In this document: positions 45,880-55,004 of the stretch, piece after piece
How the letters are laid out: every line of letters starts with the position of its first letter
Position numbering within the stretch: the first letter of the stretch is position 1
Source: Lutibacter agarilyticus
GTDB taxonomy: Bacteria; Bacteroidota; Bacteroidia; Flavobacteriales; Flavobacteriaceae
Assembly: GCF_900188235.1 (NCBI RefSeq)
Contig: NZ_FZNT01000003.1
Span: 62,001-126,000, forward strand
Direction: 5' to 3'
Length of the DNA: 64,000 bases
The notes under the pieces: generated by a model
What the model was told of the DNA's origin: nothing
The model's input: only the letters and a program-made list of their open reading frames with translations
Database searches by the model: none
Translations under genes and position numbers: made by a program

Positions 45880-48800
45880 TTAGAAATTTACGTTAATATT
45901 TAGTCCAATACTTCTTGTTGATGGTTGACCATAAATATCAACTCCTTGTAATCCCATTCCCGTACTTGAAGCTACATTTGGATCAAATGGTGCTTTTTTG
46001 TAGAAAAAGAAAAGGTTATTACCAATTACAGAAAATCGGATATTATTTACACGACTATCAGGGAATATTAAGTTATATCCTACTGATAATTCTCTTAAAC
46101 TTACATTGGTAGCATCGTATACATATTCTCCAATAAGACCTGCTCTACCTGCTGTTTTTGTATAATAATCTTGAGCTGTCATTTGTTGTGCATTACCACT
46201 TCCATCAACAACATCAATCATTCCACCATTTCTATTTCTGGCATCAGCAGTTGCTTGAGACACACCGTAAAAATCGTTTACAGCTTCAGTAATACTAACT
46301 ACATCTCCACCAAATTTAGCATCAACTAAAAAGCTAACTTGGAAATTATCAAAATTGAATGAGTTACTCCATCCTAGTGTAAAATCTGGTTGTGCATGTG
46401 CAATAGTTTCCCATTCTGTAGCTTCAATACTAAATCCGCCAGCACCATCATCACTTACAACAGGTAAACCATTTTCATTTCTTACTACTGAACGACCTCT
46501 AATACTTCCAAAATCTTCACCTTCAATTAATGAATATCCGTAACCGTTTACACCAGGCGCTGTAATAATTGCTTCACCATTTTGTAACGAAGGATGCACT
46601 GATACTACTTCATTTTTATTTAGAGCAAAATTTAAAGCCGTATCCCAAGTAACGTTTTCTTTTACTATAGGTTTTGCATCAACAGTTAATTCTATACCAC
46701 TATTTTTAATTTCACCTGCATTTACAATATTTTGAACATACCCTTGTACATTAGGTTCTGCAGCAATAAAGAAAATTTGATTGGTAGTTTTAGTATTGTA
46801 ATACGTAAAATCAAACCCTAACCTGTTATCTACAAATCTCCATTGTGTTCCTATTTCAAAAGAATTTTGTTTTTCTGGCTCTAAAGTTTCACCTTCAATT
46901 ACACCAAATGTTGGCTTCGCAAAATTACCTTGACCATTTGGAATTGAGTTTAAAGGAATAGTTGCATACGCTGGAATATCTTTACCTACAATAGCATATG
47001 AAGCTCTTAGTTTTGCAAAAGTTACAGATTGTGGCAGCTCAAATAATTCACTTAACACACCTGTTAAACCAAATGAAGGATAAAAGAACGCGTTAGAGTC
47101 TGTATTTACCAAAGTAGACGACCAGTCATTTCTTCCTGTAATATCTAAATACAACATGCTTCTATATCCAAAATTTACAGATGCAAAAATTGATTGTACT
47201 TCCCTGTTATATACTGATTGTGAAATATCTTTAGTTTCAGCAAAGTTTCCAATTGTAAATACATTTGGATATGTTAACCCTTTTCCAATACCTGAATCTA
47301 AATGTAATTGATCTCCTGTTGAATATTTAGTTAAACTAGTTCCTAAAATTGCTGTGAAATTTAAATCGTCAGTAATATCAGTAGTATAATTTGCAATTAA
47401 ATCTATATACTGTTGTGTGTTTTCTGTTTTTTCTAAAACATATCTACCTGTTGCAGGCACAAATGTAGGATCACTTCCGGCATACATTCTTTTATCAAAA
47501 GTAAAGAACGATTTATCGTAACTTGCTCTAGATTGCACTGAAAAATTTTCTAAAATTTGATATTTAGCCGAAACATTTGCTACAACTCTTTGTGCAACAT
47601 CTTTACTTTTGTTTCGGTTAATTAACCAATATGGATTTTGTTGAATATTTTCATCAAAAGAAGTCGCATATTGATCCATCATATTTAAATCTGCATTAAA
47701 ATACTCAAAGTTTTTATACTCATTTAAATCAATTCCAACAGGATTTAAATACAAACCTGTTAAAGTATTTGAATACAATCCGTTTGTTGGCCTGTTCCAA
47801 ATTCGTTGATCTGATAAATTTACACCTGCAGAAACCGTAATTTTATCATCTAAAAAACTAGCTGTTTCTTTCACGTTAAAATTATTTCTCACCATTCTGT
47901 TATTTGGCATTACACCGTTTACAGAAGTATTTGCATAAGAAACATACGTTTGTGCAACTTTGTTTCCGGCTAATAATGATAACGATTGTATGGCAGTAAT
48001 TCCTGTCTCAAAAAAGTCATCAACTGTGTTTGACAAACCACTTGTTTTTGCTCCCCAAGATTTTGGATCTGTAACATTTCCGTTTTCAGCAATTGGCTGT
48101 CCTACAGAATTTGATTGGTATTCTGTTTGCAGCTCAGGTAATGAAGTTACATTATCAACGGTTAAGCTTGAATTGAAATTCACACTTAGTTTCCCATCTT
48201 TACCAGATTTTGTTGTAATTAAAATTACACCATTTGCTCCTTGACTTCCATATAACGCGGAAGCTGAAGCTCCTTTTAATACAGTTAAGCTTTCAATATC
48301 ATCTGGATTTATTAGTGATAATGCATCACCACCATCTCTATTTCCTGTTTGATCACCAAAAATACTAGTTCCTGGAGCTTCTCCATTACTACCATTACCA
48401 CTGTTTAACATTGGCACACCATCAACTACATATAACGGATCATTATTTGTTGTTGAAGAACTACCTCTTAACACCACCTTTGAAGAACCTCCTGCTCCTG
48501 AAGAACTTTTTGTAATAGTAATACCTGCCGATTTTCCAGATAAACTATTAATTGGATTTGTTTGTTTAACCGTAGTTAACTCATCACCTTTTACTTCTTG
48601 TGCAGAATAGGTTAAGGCTTTTTTCTCTTTTTTGATACCCAATGCGGTTACAATAACCTCATCTAAACTTAAAGCATCATCTTCTAAAGCTGCATTTACA
48701 ATTACAGCATCTGGTACTGTAATTAATTGTGTTTTCATTCCTAAAAACGTAAACTCTAACACGTCACCTGTTGAAGCTTCAATTGAGTAATTACCATCGT

Positions 48801-48972
48801 AATCAGTTTGTGTTCCTTGTGTTGTTCCTTTAATAACAACATTTACTCCTGGTAACGGCATTCCATCAGATTGCGCTGTTACTGTACCAGAAATTGTTTT
48901 CACCTGTGCCGCTACTTCTTGAGTAAAAGCCAGTGAAAAAACCATAATTAATAGTAGTATCGATTTTTTCAT
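45880..48972 (-). CDS. SusC/RagA-type TonB-dependent outer-membrane transporter
   Basis: This 1030-residue protein has a signal peptide (about 1-22), a carboxypeptidase-like beta domain (about 25-110, SGTVTAQSDGMPLPGVNVVIKG split over two strands), a plug (about 120-245, with the SusC-type PLYVVDGVPM and NPDDIESLTVLKG) and a large barrel ending in RSIGLNINVNF. It imports oligosaccharides with SusD. It heads the minus-strand half of the locus and is divergent from the LytS kinase gene across 232 bases, where a palindrome is found. Confidence 0.95.
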   Translation of the reverse strand: MKKSILLLIMVFSLAFTQEVAAQVKTISGTVTAQSDGMPLPGVNVVIKGTTQGTQTDYDGNYSIEASTGDVLEFTFLGMKTQLITVPDAVIVNAALEDDALSLDEVIVTALGIKKEKKALTYSAQEVKGDELTTVKQTNPINSLSGKSAGITITKSSSGAGGSSKVVLRGSSSTTNNDPLYVVDGVPMLNSGNGSNGEAPGTSIFGDQTGNRDGGDALSLINPDDIESLTVLKGASASALYGSQGANGVILITTKSGKDGKLSVNFNSSLTVDNVTSLPELQTEYQSNSVGQPIAENGNVTDPKSWGAKTSGLSNTVDDFFETGITAIQSLSLLAGNKVAQTYVSYANTSVNGVMPNNRMVRNNFNVKETASFLDDKITVSAGVNLSDQRIWNRPTNGLYSNTLTGLYLNPVGIDLNEYKNFEYFNADLNMMDQYATSFDENIQQNPYWLINRNKSKDVAQRVVANVSAKYQILENFSVQSRASYDKSFFTFDKRMYAGSDPTFVPATGRYVLEKTENTQQYIDLIANYTTDITDDLNFTAILGTSLTKYSTGDQLHLDSGIGKGLTYPNVFTIGNFAETKDISQSVYNREVQSIFASVNFGYRSMLYLDITGRNDWSSTLVNTDSNAFFYPSFGLTGVLSELFELPQSVTFAKLRASYAIVGKDIPAYATIPLNSIPNGQGNFAKPTFGVIEGETLEPEKQNSFEIGTQWRFVDNRLGFDFTYYNTKTTNQIFFIAAEPNVQGYVQNIVNAGEIKNSGIELTVDAKPIVKENVTWDTALNFALNKNEVVSVHPSLQNGEAIITAPGVNGYGYSLIEGEDFGSIRGRSVVRNENGLPVVSDDGAGGFSIEATEWETIAHAQPDFTLGWSNSFNFDNFQVSFLVDAKFGGDVVSITEAVNDFYGVSQATADARNRNGGMIDVVDGSGNAQQMTAQDYYTKTAGRAGLIGEYVYDATNVSLRELSVGYNLIFPDSRVNNIRFSVIGNNLFFFYKKAPFDPNVASSTGMGLQGVDIYGQPSTRSIGLNINVNF

Positions 48973-49092
48973 AAATAAATAAATTAGTTAAGTTTTGATT
49001 TGATAAACTTAGAGATAGCATTCACTTTCACAAAAAAAAATCTACAAACAACACAAAAAAAAGAATGAAAAGCAGTAATTTTGATATTAAGC

Positions 49093-49104
49093 GAAAACGT
49101 TTTC
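49093..49104. promoter_or_regulatory. 12-bp perfect palindrome in the susC-lytS intergenic region
   Basis: GAAAACGTTTTC is a perfect palindrome with a central CG, the form of LacI/GalR-type operators. It lies 120 bases upstream of susC and 101 bases before lytS. No LacI-family gene is in the window, so its regulator is unknown. Confidence 0.4.
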
Positions 49105-49204
49105 TGGCTCTTAAAAATTTAATCTGTTAAATATTTTGCTGTGATAAAAAAAACTGCTACTTTTTCCAAAATTTAACAATCTAACACCCCCAAAACAGCT
49201 AATT

Positions 49205-50263
49205 TTGAAGTCAAAATGGTTTAAAAACACAAGTTATTCTATTCCAACAAAAAACCATGTGTGGTTTTGGCTAGGCTATTTTGCTTTTAATGTAATACGT
49301 TGGGGAAGCTATTTTGATGACTATTGGTATTCTTTAAAATCAAATCTTGTTGAATTTCCACTACATATTATATTGGTTTATTTTAACATCTATTTTTTAC
49401 TTCCAAAGTATATTTTAAGAAAAAAATACAAAACCTATATTGTCATATTTATTCTATCGCTTTTTGTAATTTATATTTTGCGAACTGAATTGAATTATTT
49501 CTTAGTGACAAAAAATATTTGGCCAGAAGCTGAAACTGTACAAGAAGCTTTTACATTTAACCATATTGTTGCTGTTATTTTAGGAGAAGTTTATGTGGTT
49601 GCTTTGGCTACTGCAATTAAACTAATTTTCGATTGGACATATGAACGAAGGCGGGTTGAAAATTTAGAACAAATACAATTACGTACCGAATTAAATTTTT
49701 TAAAATCACAAATTCAGCCACATTTCTTTTTTAATACACTCAATAATTTATATGCATTAACCCTTGTAAAGTCTGATGCTGCACCAAGTGTTGTTTTAAA
49801 ATTATCAGATATTATGCAATATGTACTGTATGATGTTAAAGAACCTAAGATTAGATTGTTTACAGCAATCAACTACATTCAGAACTATCTTGACTTAGAG
49901 CGTCTAAGATATGGAGACAATATACAATCAACCACAGATATTATAGGTAATATTGAGGATATAGAAGTTCCGCCACTGTTATTTTTACCTTTTATTGAAA
50001 ATTGTTTTAAACACGGCACAAAAGACAACAGTACTATTGAGGTTTTTATAAGTTTTGAAAATATTGAAGATAAATGGCTTATATTTAAAGTTGAAAATAC
50101 TTTTAATGAATTAGCATTGTTAAAAGAAACAAATAAAAAACATGGTATTGGAATTAAAAATGTAAAAAGAAGATTGGAATTGTTGTTCAAAAACAATTTC
50201 GAATTTCACAACACTATAAAAGAACAAAAATATTGTATTCAATTAAAAATACCCATTGAATGA
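49205..50263 (+). CDS. LytS-type sensor histidine kinase
   Basis: This 352-residue protein has four N-terminal membrane helices (about 15-145), a short linker and a His_kinase domain with QPHFFFNTLNNLYAL (H173 as phospho-acceptor). An ATP-binding region follows (FIENCFKHG, then HGIGIKNVKRRLELLF). Such kinases partner LytTR response regulators. The start is TTG at 49205: no in-frame ATG occurs until the middle of the gene, and a stop lies 20 codons upstream. The next gene overlaps by 4 bases (ATGA). It may sense sugar or envelope state for this locus; the signal is not predictable. Confidence 0.88.
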   Translation: MKSKWFKNTSYSIPTKNHVWFWLGYFAFNVIRWGSYFDDYWYSLKSNLVEFPLHIILVYFNIYFLLPKYILRKKYKTYIVIFILSLFVIYILRTELNYFLVTKNIWPEAETVQEAFTFNHIVAVILGEVYVVALATAIKLIFDWTYERRRVENLEQIQLRTELNFLKSQIQPHFFFNTLNNLYALTLVKSDAAPSVVLKLSDIMQYVLYDVKEPKIRLFTAINYIQNYLDLERLRYGDNIQSTTDIIGNIEDIEVPPLLFLPFIENCFKHGTKDNSTIEVFISFENIEDKWLIFKVENTFNELALLKETNKKHGIGIKNVKRRLELLFKNNFEFHNTIKEQKYCIQLKIPIE

Positions 50264-50982
50264 AAATTAAGTGTATAATTATTGATGACGAACCTTTAGC
50301 TATTAAAGTAATTGAAAATCATTTATCCGATTTTCAAAATATGGAGTTGGTAGCTACTTTTAATACTGCAATTGCGGCATTACCAACAATTGAAGAAAGT
50401 GAAATTGATGTTATTTTTTTAGATATTAATATGCCTAAAATGAGCGGCCTTGATTTTTTACGCTCTCTACCTGTAAAACCCCATATTGTAATTACAACTG
50501 CTTATAGAGAATATGCTGTAGAAAGTTTTGATTTAGATGTGTTAGATTATTTAGTAAAACCTATTCCTTTTGGGCGATTTTTAAAAGCAATAAATAAAGT
50601 TACTAACAGAATTGGCCTTGAAAAAGAAAAAATTAATGAGGTTTCATTTCAAGAAGAACCTTATATTTTTTTAAAAGTCGATAAAAAATTAATGAAAATT
50701 AAACTGAATGATATTTTATATATTGAAAGTTTAAAAGATTATATAAAAGTAATAACTATTACAGGCGATTATTTAGTTCATAAATCTATGACTAGTATTT
50801 CTGAAGAATTACCTCAAGAAAATTTCTTAAGAATTCACCGTTCATTTGCCATCGCCATAAATAAAATAACTTCAATTGAAGGAAACTCTGTTGAAATTGC
50901 CAATAGAAGAATTCCTATTGGAAGAAACTACCTTCAGTTTGCAAAACAAAAAATATTAAACATTAATAATCCTGAAGAATAG
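50260..50982 (+). CDS. LytTR-type response regulator
   Basis: This 240-residue protein has an N-terminal receiver domain (IIDDEP acidic pair, phospho-acceptor D55 in FLDINMP, lysine in LVKPI) and a C-terminal LytTR DNA-binding domain (about 130-235, KLNDILYIESLKDYIKV and NFLRIHRSFAIAINKI). It is translationally coupled to the LytS kinase by an ATGA overlap. LytTR proteins bind paired direct repeats. Its position inside the amino-sugar locus suggests that it activates susC and/or the nagP-like gene. I have not identified its binding sites. Confidence 0.93.
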   Translation: MKIKCIIIDDEPLAIKVIENHLSDFQNMELVATFNTAIAALPTIEESEIDVIFLDINMPKMSGLDFLRSLPVKPHIVITTAYREYAVESFDLDVLDYLVKPIPFGRFLKAINKVTNRIGLEKEKINEVSFQEEPYIFLKVDKKLMKIKLNDILYIESLKDYIKVITITGDYLVHKSMTSISEELPQENFLRIHRSFAIAINKITSIEGNSVEIANRRIPIGRNYLQFAKQKILNINNPEE

Positions 50983-51143
50983 ATCTTATTTATTAATGTT
51001 CGTCTATTAATTATACTCTTTCAGCTATTGTTTTATGTTGAATAGAGAAAAAAATTAGAAATTATTTTTTAATATCCTACTTTAGAGGTCAATTCCAAAA
51101 CCGGAAAAAACAGTTCAATAAATTTTCAATACAAACCAACCAT

Positions 51144-52454
51144 ATGTCAACTTCAACCCAAAAAAACACCCTAATTCCAATTATAATTATTGCTGGTCTA
51201 TTTTTTATCTTTGGCTTTGTAACCTGGATAAACGGAGCGTTAATTCCATTTATGAAAACCATTAATGAACTAACGGATGCGCAATCTTATTTAGTAGCAT
51301 CAGCTTCTTATATTTCATTTGTAGTTATGGCCATACCTGCATCTTCTATTATTAATAAAATAGGTTATCGCAAAGGAATGTCGCTTGGCTTGATAGTTAT
51401 GGCTGTTGGCGCCTTGGTATTTATACCTGCTGCAGAAGCAAGAACTTATTGGATATTTTTAATCGGAATTTTTATTCAAGGTATGGGAATGACGTTGTTG
51501 CAAACTGCTTCAAACCCTTACATAACTATTTTAGGACCAATTGATAGTGCTGCTAAGAGAATTGCCATTATGGGAATTGCAAACAAGGTGGCAGGTGCTT
51601 TGGGTTCGTTAATTTTTGGAGCTATTTTACTTTCAGGAATTGATGAGATAAAAGAAAAACTAAGTACAGTTTCTTTAGAAGAAAAAGAGACTTTATTAAA
51701 CACAATGGCCGATAGTGTTGTTACTCCTTATATTGTAATGGCGGCTGTACTTTTTGTATTAGGACTTTTAATTAGAAAAGCACCATTACCACACGTAGAA
51801 GCTGACCCAATTGAGGAAGATAAAGATGGTGAAACATCAAAAACAAGTATTTTCCAATTCCCACATTTATGGTTAGGTGTATTAACCTTATTTGTATATG
51901 TTGGTGCTGAAGTTATTGCCGGAGACACCATTATTGCCTACGGAATATCTTTAGGAATGCCAGGAGCTGAAGCTAAATTTTTCACCACTTTTACACTTAT
52001 GGCTATGGTTGCTACCTATGCTTTAGGCGTATTTTTAATTCCAAAGTATATAAGTCAAGCTTTTGCTTTAAAAGCAAGTGCTGTTATTGGAATTATTTTC
52101 ACATTTTGCATTGTATTTACATCAGGATTTACGTCTGTATTATTTGTTGCTGGGTTAGGTGTTGCAAACGCCTTGGTTTGGCCTGCGGTTTGGCCTTTAA
52201 CTTTAAAAGGCCTAGGGAAATTTACCAAAACAGCTTCCGCCTTATTAATTATGGCAATTTCTGGAGGTGCTATTATACCGCCTTTATACGGAAAATTAGT
52301 AGATGGTTTTAAAATAGACTTAATTTCTCAAGGAATGAGCGAGGCTGTAGCTACTGCTGAAGCTGCAACTTCTGGCTACTGGATTTTATTGCCTTGCTAT
52401 GCTATCATTTTATACTATGCAATTTCAGGACATAAACTAGGTTTAAAAAAATAA
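51144..52454 (+). CDS. nagP: Sugar MFS transporter of the FucP/NagP group
   Basis: This 436-residue membrane protein has 12 helices and FucP-family motifs: FFIFGFVTWINGALIPFMK in helix 1, LLQTASNPYITILGP in helix 4 and NALVWPAVWPLTLKGLGKFTKTASALL in the second half, the last given in pieces because of length. NagP is the proton-coupled GlcNAc permease of this group in Shewanella and Xanthomonas. Here the flanking GH20, kinase and NagB genes favour N-acetylglucosamine, but glucose, fucose or galactose cannot be excluded. It is 161 bases downstream of the LytTR gene and 24 bases before the NagX-like gene. Confidence 0.83.
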   Translation: MSTSTQKNTLIPIIIIAGLFFIFGFVTWINGALIPFMKTINELTDAQSYLVASASYISFVVMAIPASSIINKIGYRKGMSLGLIVMAVGALVFIPAAEARTYWIFLIGIFIQGMGMTLLQTASNPYITILGPIDSAAKRIAIMGIANKVAGALGSLIFGAILLSGIDEIKEKLSTVSLEEKETLLNTMADSVVTPYIVMAAVLFVLGLLIRKAPLPHVEADPIEEDKDGETSKTSIFQFPHLWLGVLTLFVYVGAEVIAGDTIIAYGISLGMPGAEAKFFTTFTLMAMVATYALGVFLIPKYISQAFALKASAVIGIIFTFCIVFTSGFTSVLFVAGLGVANALVWPAVWPLTLKGLGKFTKTASALLIMAISGGAIIPPLYGKLVDGFKIDLISQGMSEAVATAEAATSGYWILLPCYAIILYYAISGHKLGLKK

Positions 52455-52478
52455 TTTTCACACTAAAATAGATTCTTT

Positions 52479-53582
52479 ATGGCTACTCAAAGATTAATGG
52501 CATTAGATGTTATGAGAGGTTTAACCATTGCTTTAATGATAATGGTGAACACCCCTGGCAGTTGGAGTTATGTATATCCGCCACTGTTACACGCAAAATG
52601 GAATGGTTGTACGCCAACCGATTTAGTTTTCCCTTTTTTCTTGTTTATTGTTGGAGTTTCTATGTGGTTTTCATTTAAAAAATTCGATAAAGGAATTACA
52701 AAAAATTCCCTTTATAAAGTATTGAAACGATTTTCAATTATGTTTTTGTTAGGTGTCTTCTTGAACGGTTTTCCTTATTTTGAGTTTGAAAACTTACGCT
52801 ATTTAGGTGTTTTACAACGTATTGCAATTGCGTATTTAATTGGTGCATTGTTATGTATGCAATTCAATCACAAAACAATATTCATTATTTTTATTGGAAT
52901 ATTAATCAGCTATTGGGGCTTACTTTATTTGGGTGTTTCGGAAGGACCTTATGAACTTTCAACAAATTTAGTTCGTAAAATTGATGTGCTTTTATTTGGT
53001 GAAAATCATTTATATAACGGATTTGGAATTCCGTTTGATCCTGAAGGTTTACTCTCTGCTTTACCATCCGTTGGGACCTTATTAATGGGTTATTTTACAG
53101 GAAGAATTATTGACACTTCGTTAAATACCATAAATGCTATTAAAAAACTACTTTCTATTGGAGCGCTTGTAACTTTTATGGGGTGGATTTGGAATTTCAC
53201 ATTCCCAATTAACAAAGCACTTTGGAGCAGCTCGTATGTATTATATACCGCCGGATTGGCAATGGTATTTTTAGCAGTCCTACTTTGGTTTATAGATGTT
53301 AAAGGTTTTAAAAAATGGGCTACACCTTTTATTCACTTTGGTACAAATCCACTAGCTATTTATATGTTTTCAGGGATTTATGTATCTGCAATTATCTATT
53401 TAATTCAAATACCAACAGGATCTGGTGAAGTTTTAAGCGGTTACGAATATTTATATTCCAACCTATTTGTTCCGTTAGCTGGCAATATGAATGGATCTCT
53501 TTTATTTGCAATTGCGCATATTATCTTTTTCTGGTTTTTAACGTATGTTTTATATAAAAAGAAGATCTTTATTAAAATCTAA
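52479..53582 (+). CDS. nagX: NagX-like membrane acyltransferase (DUF5009/HGSNAT-type)
   Basis: This 367-residue protein with about 10 membrane helices starts RLMALDVMRGLTIALMIMVN and has LLHAKWNGCTPTDLVFPFFLF, the HGSNAT-type segment with a conserved histidine. Human HGSNAT transfers acetyl from cytosolic acetyl-CoA to terminal glucosamine across a membrane. NagX genes lie in GlcNAc-utilisation clusters of several bacteria and are thought to acetylate glucosamine so that it can be taken up as GlcNAc. It directly follows the nagP-like gene (24 bases), consistent with that role. The activity is not demonstrated by sequence. Confidence 0.82.
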   Translation: MATQRLMALDVMRGLTIALMIMVNTPGSWSYVYPPLLHAKWNGCTPTDLVFPFFLFIVGVSMWFSFKKFDKGITKNSLYKVLKRFSIMFLLGVFLNGFPYFEFENLRYLGVLQRIAIAYLIGALLCMQFNHKTIFIIFIGILISYWGLLYLGVSEGPYELSTNLVRKIDVLLFGENHLYNGFGIPFDPEGLLSALPSVGTLLMGYFTGRIIDTSLNTINAIKKLLSIGALVTFMGWIWNFTFPINKALWSSSYVLYTAGLAMVFLAVLLWFIDVKGFKKWATPFIHFGTNPLAIYMFSGIYVSAIIYLIQIPTGSGEVLSGYEYLYSNLFVPLAGNMNGSLLFAIAHIIFFWFLTYVLYKKKIFIKI

Positions 53583-53614
53583 TTTCATTAAACTACAGAT
53601 TTTAAATACCGCAA

Positions 53615-53917
53615 TTAATAACTATTAGGTTCATATAAACTCAATCTATTTTGAAGTGAATTCATTTTAGATTGAAGTGCATTCATTTTTTTTAACAGAT
53701 TAAAAACCACATCAATCCCTTCAATATTAATATTTAATTCTTGATGAATACGTATCATTTTTTCAACATCATTAATTAAATTTTGATGTAAACATTTGGT
53801 TTGTTCTATGGTGGTTATTTCTACCAAGCCTTCTTCTTCTAACTGCTGAAAAAATGATACCTCTACTTTATAATGATTGCACAATTGCACTATTGAAATA
53901 AAATCTTGCCCTTCCAT
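53615..53917 (-). CDS. CbpM-like chaperone modulator
   Basis: This 100-residue protein has a MerR-like helical start (ISIVQLCNHYKVEVSFFQQLEEEGLV) and a C-terminal coiled region (LLKKMNALQSKMNSLQNRLSLYE). CbpM proteins bind the J-domain of CbpA and inhibit it. It follows the dnaJ-like gene by 2 bases, the usual arrangement. The family call rests on context as much as on motif. Confidence 0.82.
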   Translation of the reverse strand: MEGQDFISIVQLCNHYKVEVSFFQQLEEEGLVEITTIEQTKCLHQNLINDVEKMIRIHQELNINIEGIDVVFNLLKKMNALQSKMNSLQNRLSLYEPNSY

Positions 53918-53919
53918 AT

Positions 53920-54819
53920 CTATCTTAATTTTGCTAATTCCTCAAATAATTCTTTTTCCTTTTCACTAAGGTTTACGGGTATTTTTACTTCATAAGAAAT
54001 AAATAAATCGCCGTATTTACCTTCTTTTTTATAAACAGGAAACCCTTTTCCTTTTAATTTTACTTTCGTTCCGTTCTGAGTTCCTGGTTTTACATTTAGT
54101 TTCACTTTACCTTCAAACGTATTTACAACAACTTCTCCCCCCAAAACTGCAGTGTAAAAATCTATTGCAACTGTAGTGTATAAATTGCTTTTATCGCGTT
54201 TAAAGTTGGTGTTATTTGCAATAGTAAATTTAATTAGTAAATCGCCTTTTGGACCATTATTTCGACCTTCACCTCCGTGTCCCTTAATTCTTATTACTTG
54301 TCCATTTTCAACTCCAGCAGGTATTGTTAACCGAATGTTTTTACCATTCACCGCTAAAGTACGTTTGTGCGTTTTATAAACATCATTCAAATTTAAATGC
54401 AACTCTGCATTGTAATCTTGTCCCTTATATTTTACGCTTCTTCCTCTTGATGCCCCGCCGAAAGCAGCACCTCCACCGCCAAACATAGAACTAAAAAAAT
54501 CTGAAAAATCTTCTTCAGAATAATTTTGTGAACGACCTTGATGCGAGCTTCTGTATTGTTGTTGCTGCTGATTGGCTTTCTCATACGCTTCAGCATGTTC
54601 CCAATCTTTTCCATATTTATCGTATTTTTTACGATTCTCAGGATTGCTTAATACTTCATTGGCTTCATTAATTTCTTTAAACTTTGCCTCTGCTTCCTTA
54701 TCGTTCGGATTTAAATCTGGATGGTATTTACGAGCTAATTTTCGATATGCTTTTTTAATATCGCTTTCTGAAGCTTTTTTTTCAATCCCTAATATTTTAT
54801 AATAATCTATAAATTTCAT
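53920..54819 (-). CDS. cbpA: CbpA-type DnaJ co-chaperone
   Basis: This 299-residue protein has an N-terminal J-domain with HPD ([16 protein letters not shown]) and a Gly/Gln/Ser-rich linker (about 80-125, including [14 protein letters not shown]). A C-terminal DnaJ substrate-binding domain follows (about 130-295, [21 protein letters not shown]). It has no zinc-finger cysteines, which separates it from DnaJ proper. It stimulates DnaK ATPase and is regulated by the adjacent CbpM. Confidence 0.93.
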   Translation of the reverse strand: MKFIDYYKILGIEKKASESDIKKAYRKLARKYHPDLNPNDKEAEAKFKEINEANEVLSNPENRKKYDKYGKDWEHAEAYEKANQQQQQYRSSHQGRSQNYSEEDFSDFFSSMFGGGGAAFGGASRGRSVKYKGQDYNAELHLNLNDVYKTHKRTLAVNGKNIRLTIPAGVENGQVIRIKGHGGEGRNNGPKGDLLIKFTIANNTNFKRDKSNLYTTVAIDFYTAVLGGEVVVNTFEGKVKLNVKPGTQNGTKVKLKGKGFPVYKKEGKYGDLFISYEVKIPVNLSEKEKELFEELAKLR

Positions 54820-55004
54820 TACAGCTTAATTTTTTCATGAAACAATTATATCTACGATTGCCCAAAACAGGCAACAAAAGCATCTAAAGAAAGTAACAGA
54901 ACAAACTTAAAACGCTAAAGATTATAGTATAAATATAACCTTTTTATAAATTATTTCATAATAAAAACCAACCTAACCTATTGATTATTTAGTATTTGTA
55001 TTTT

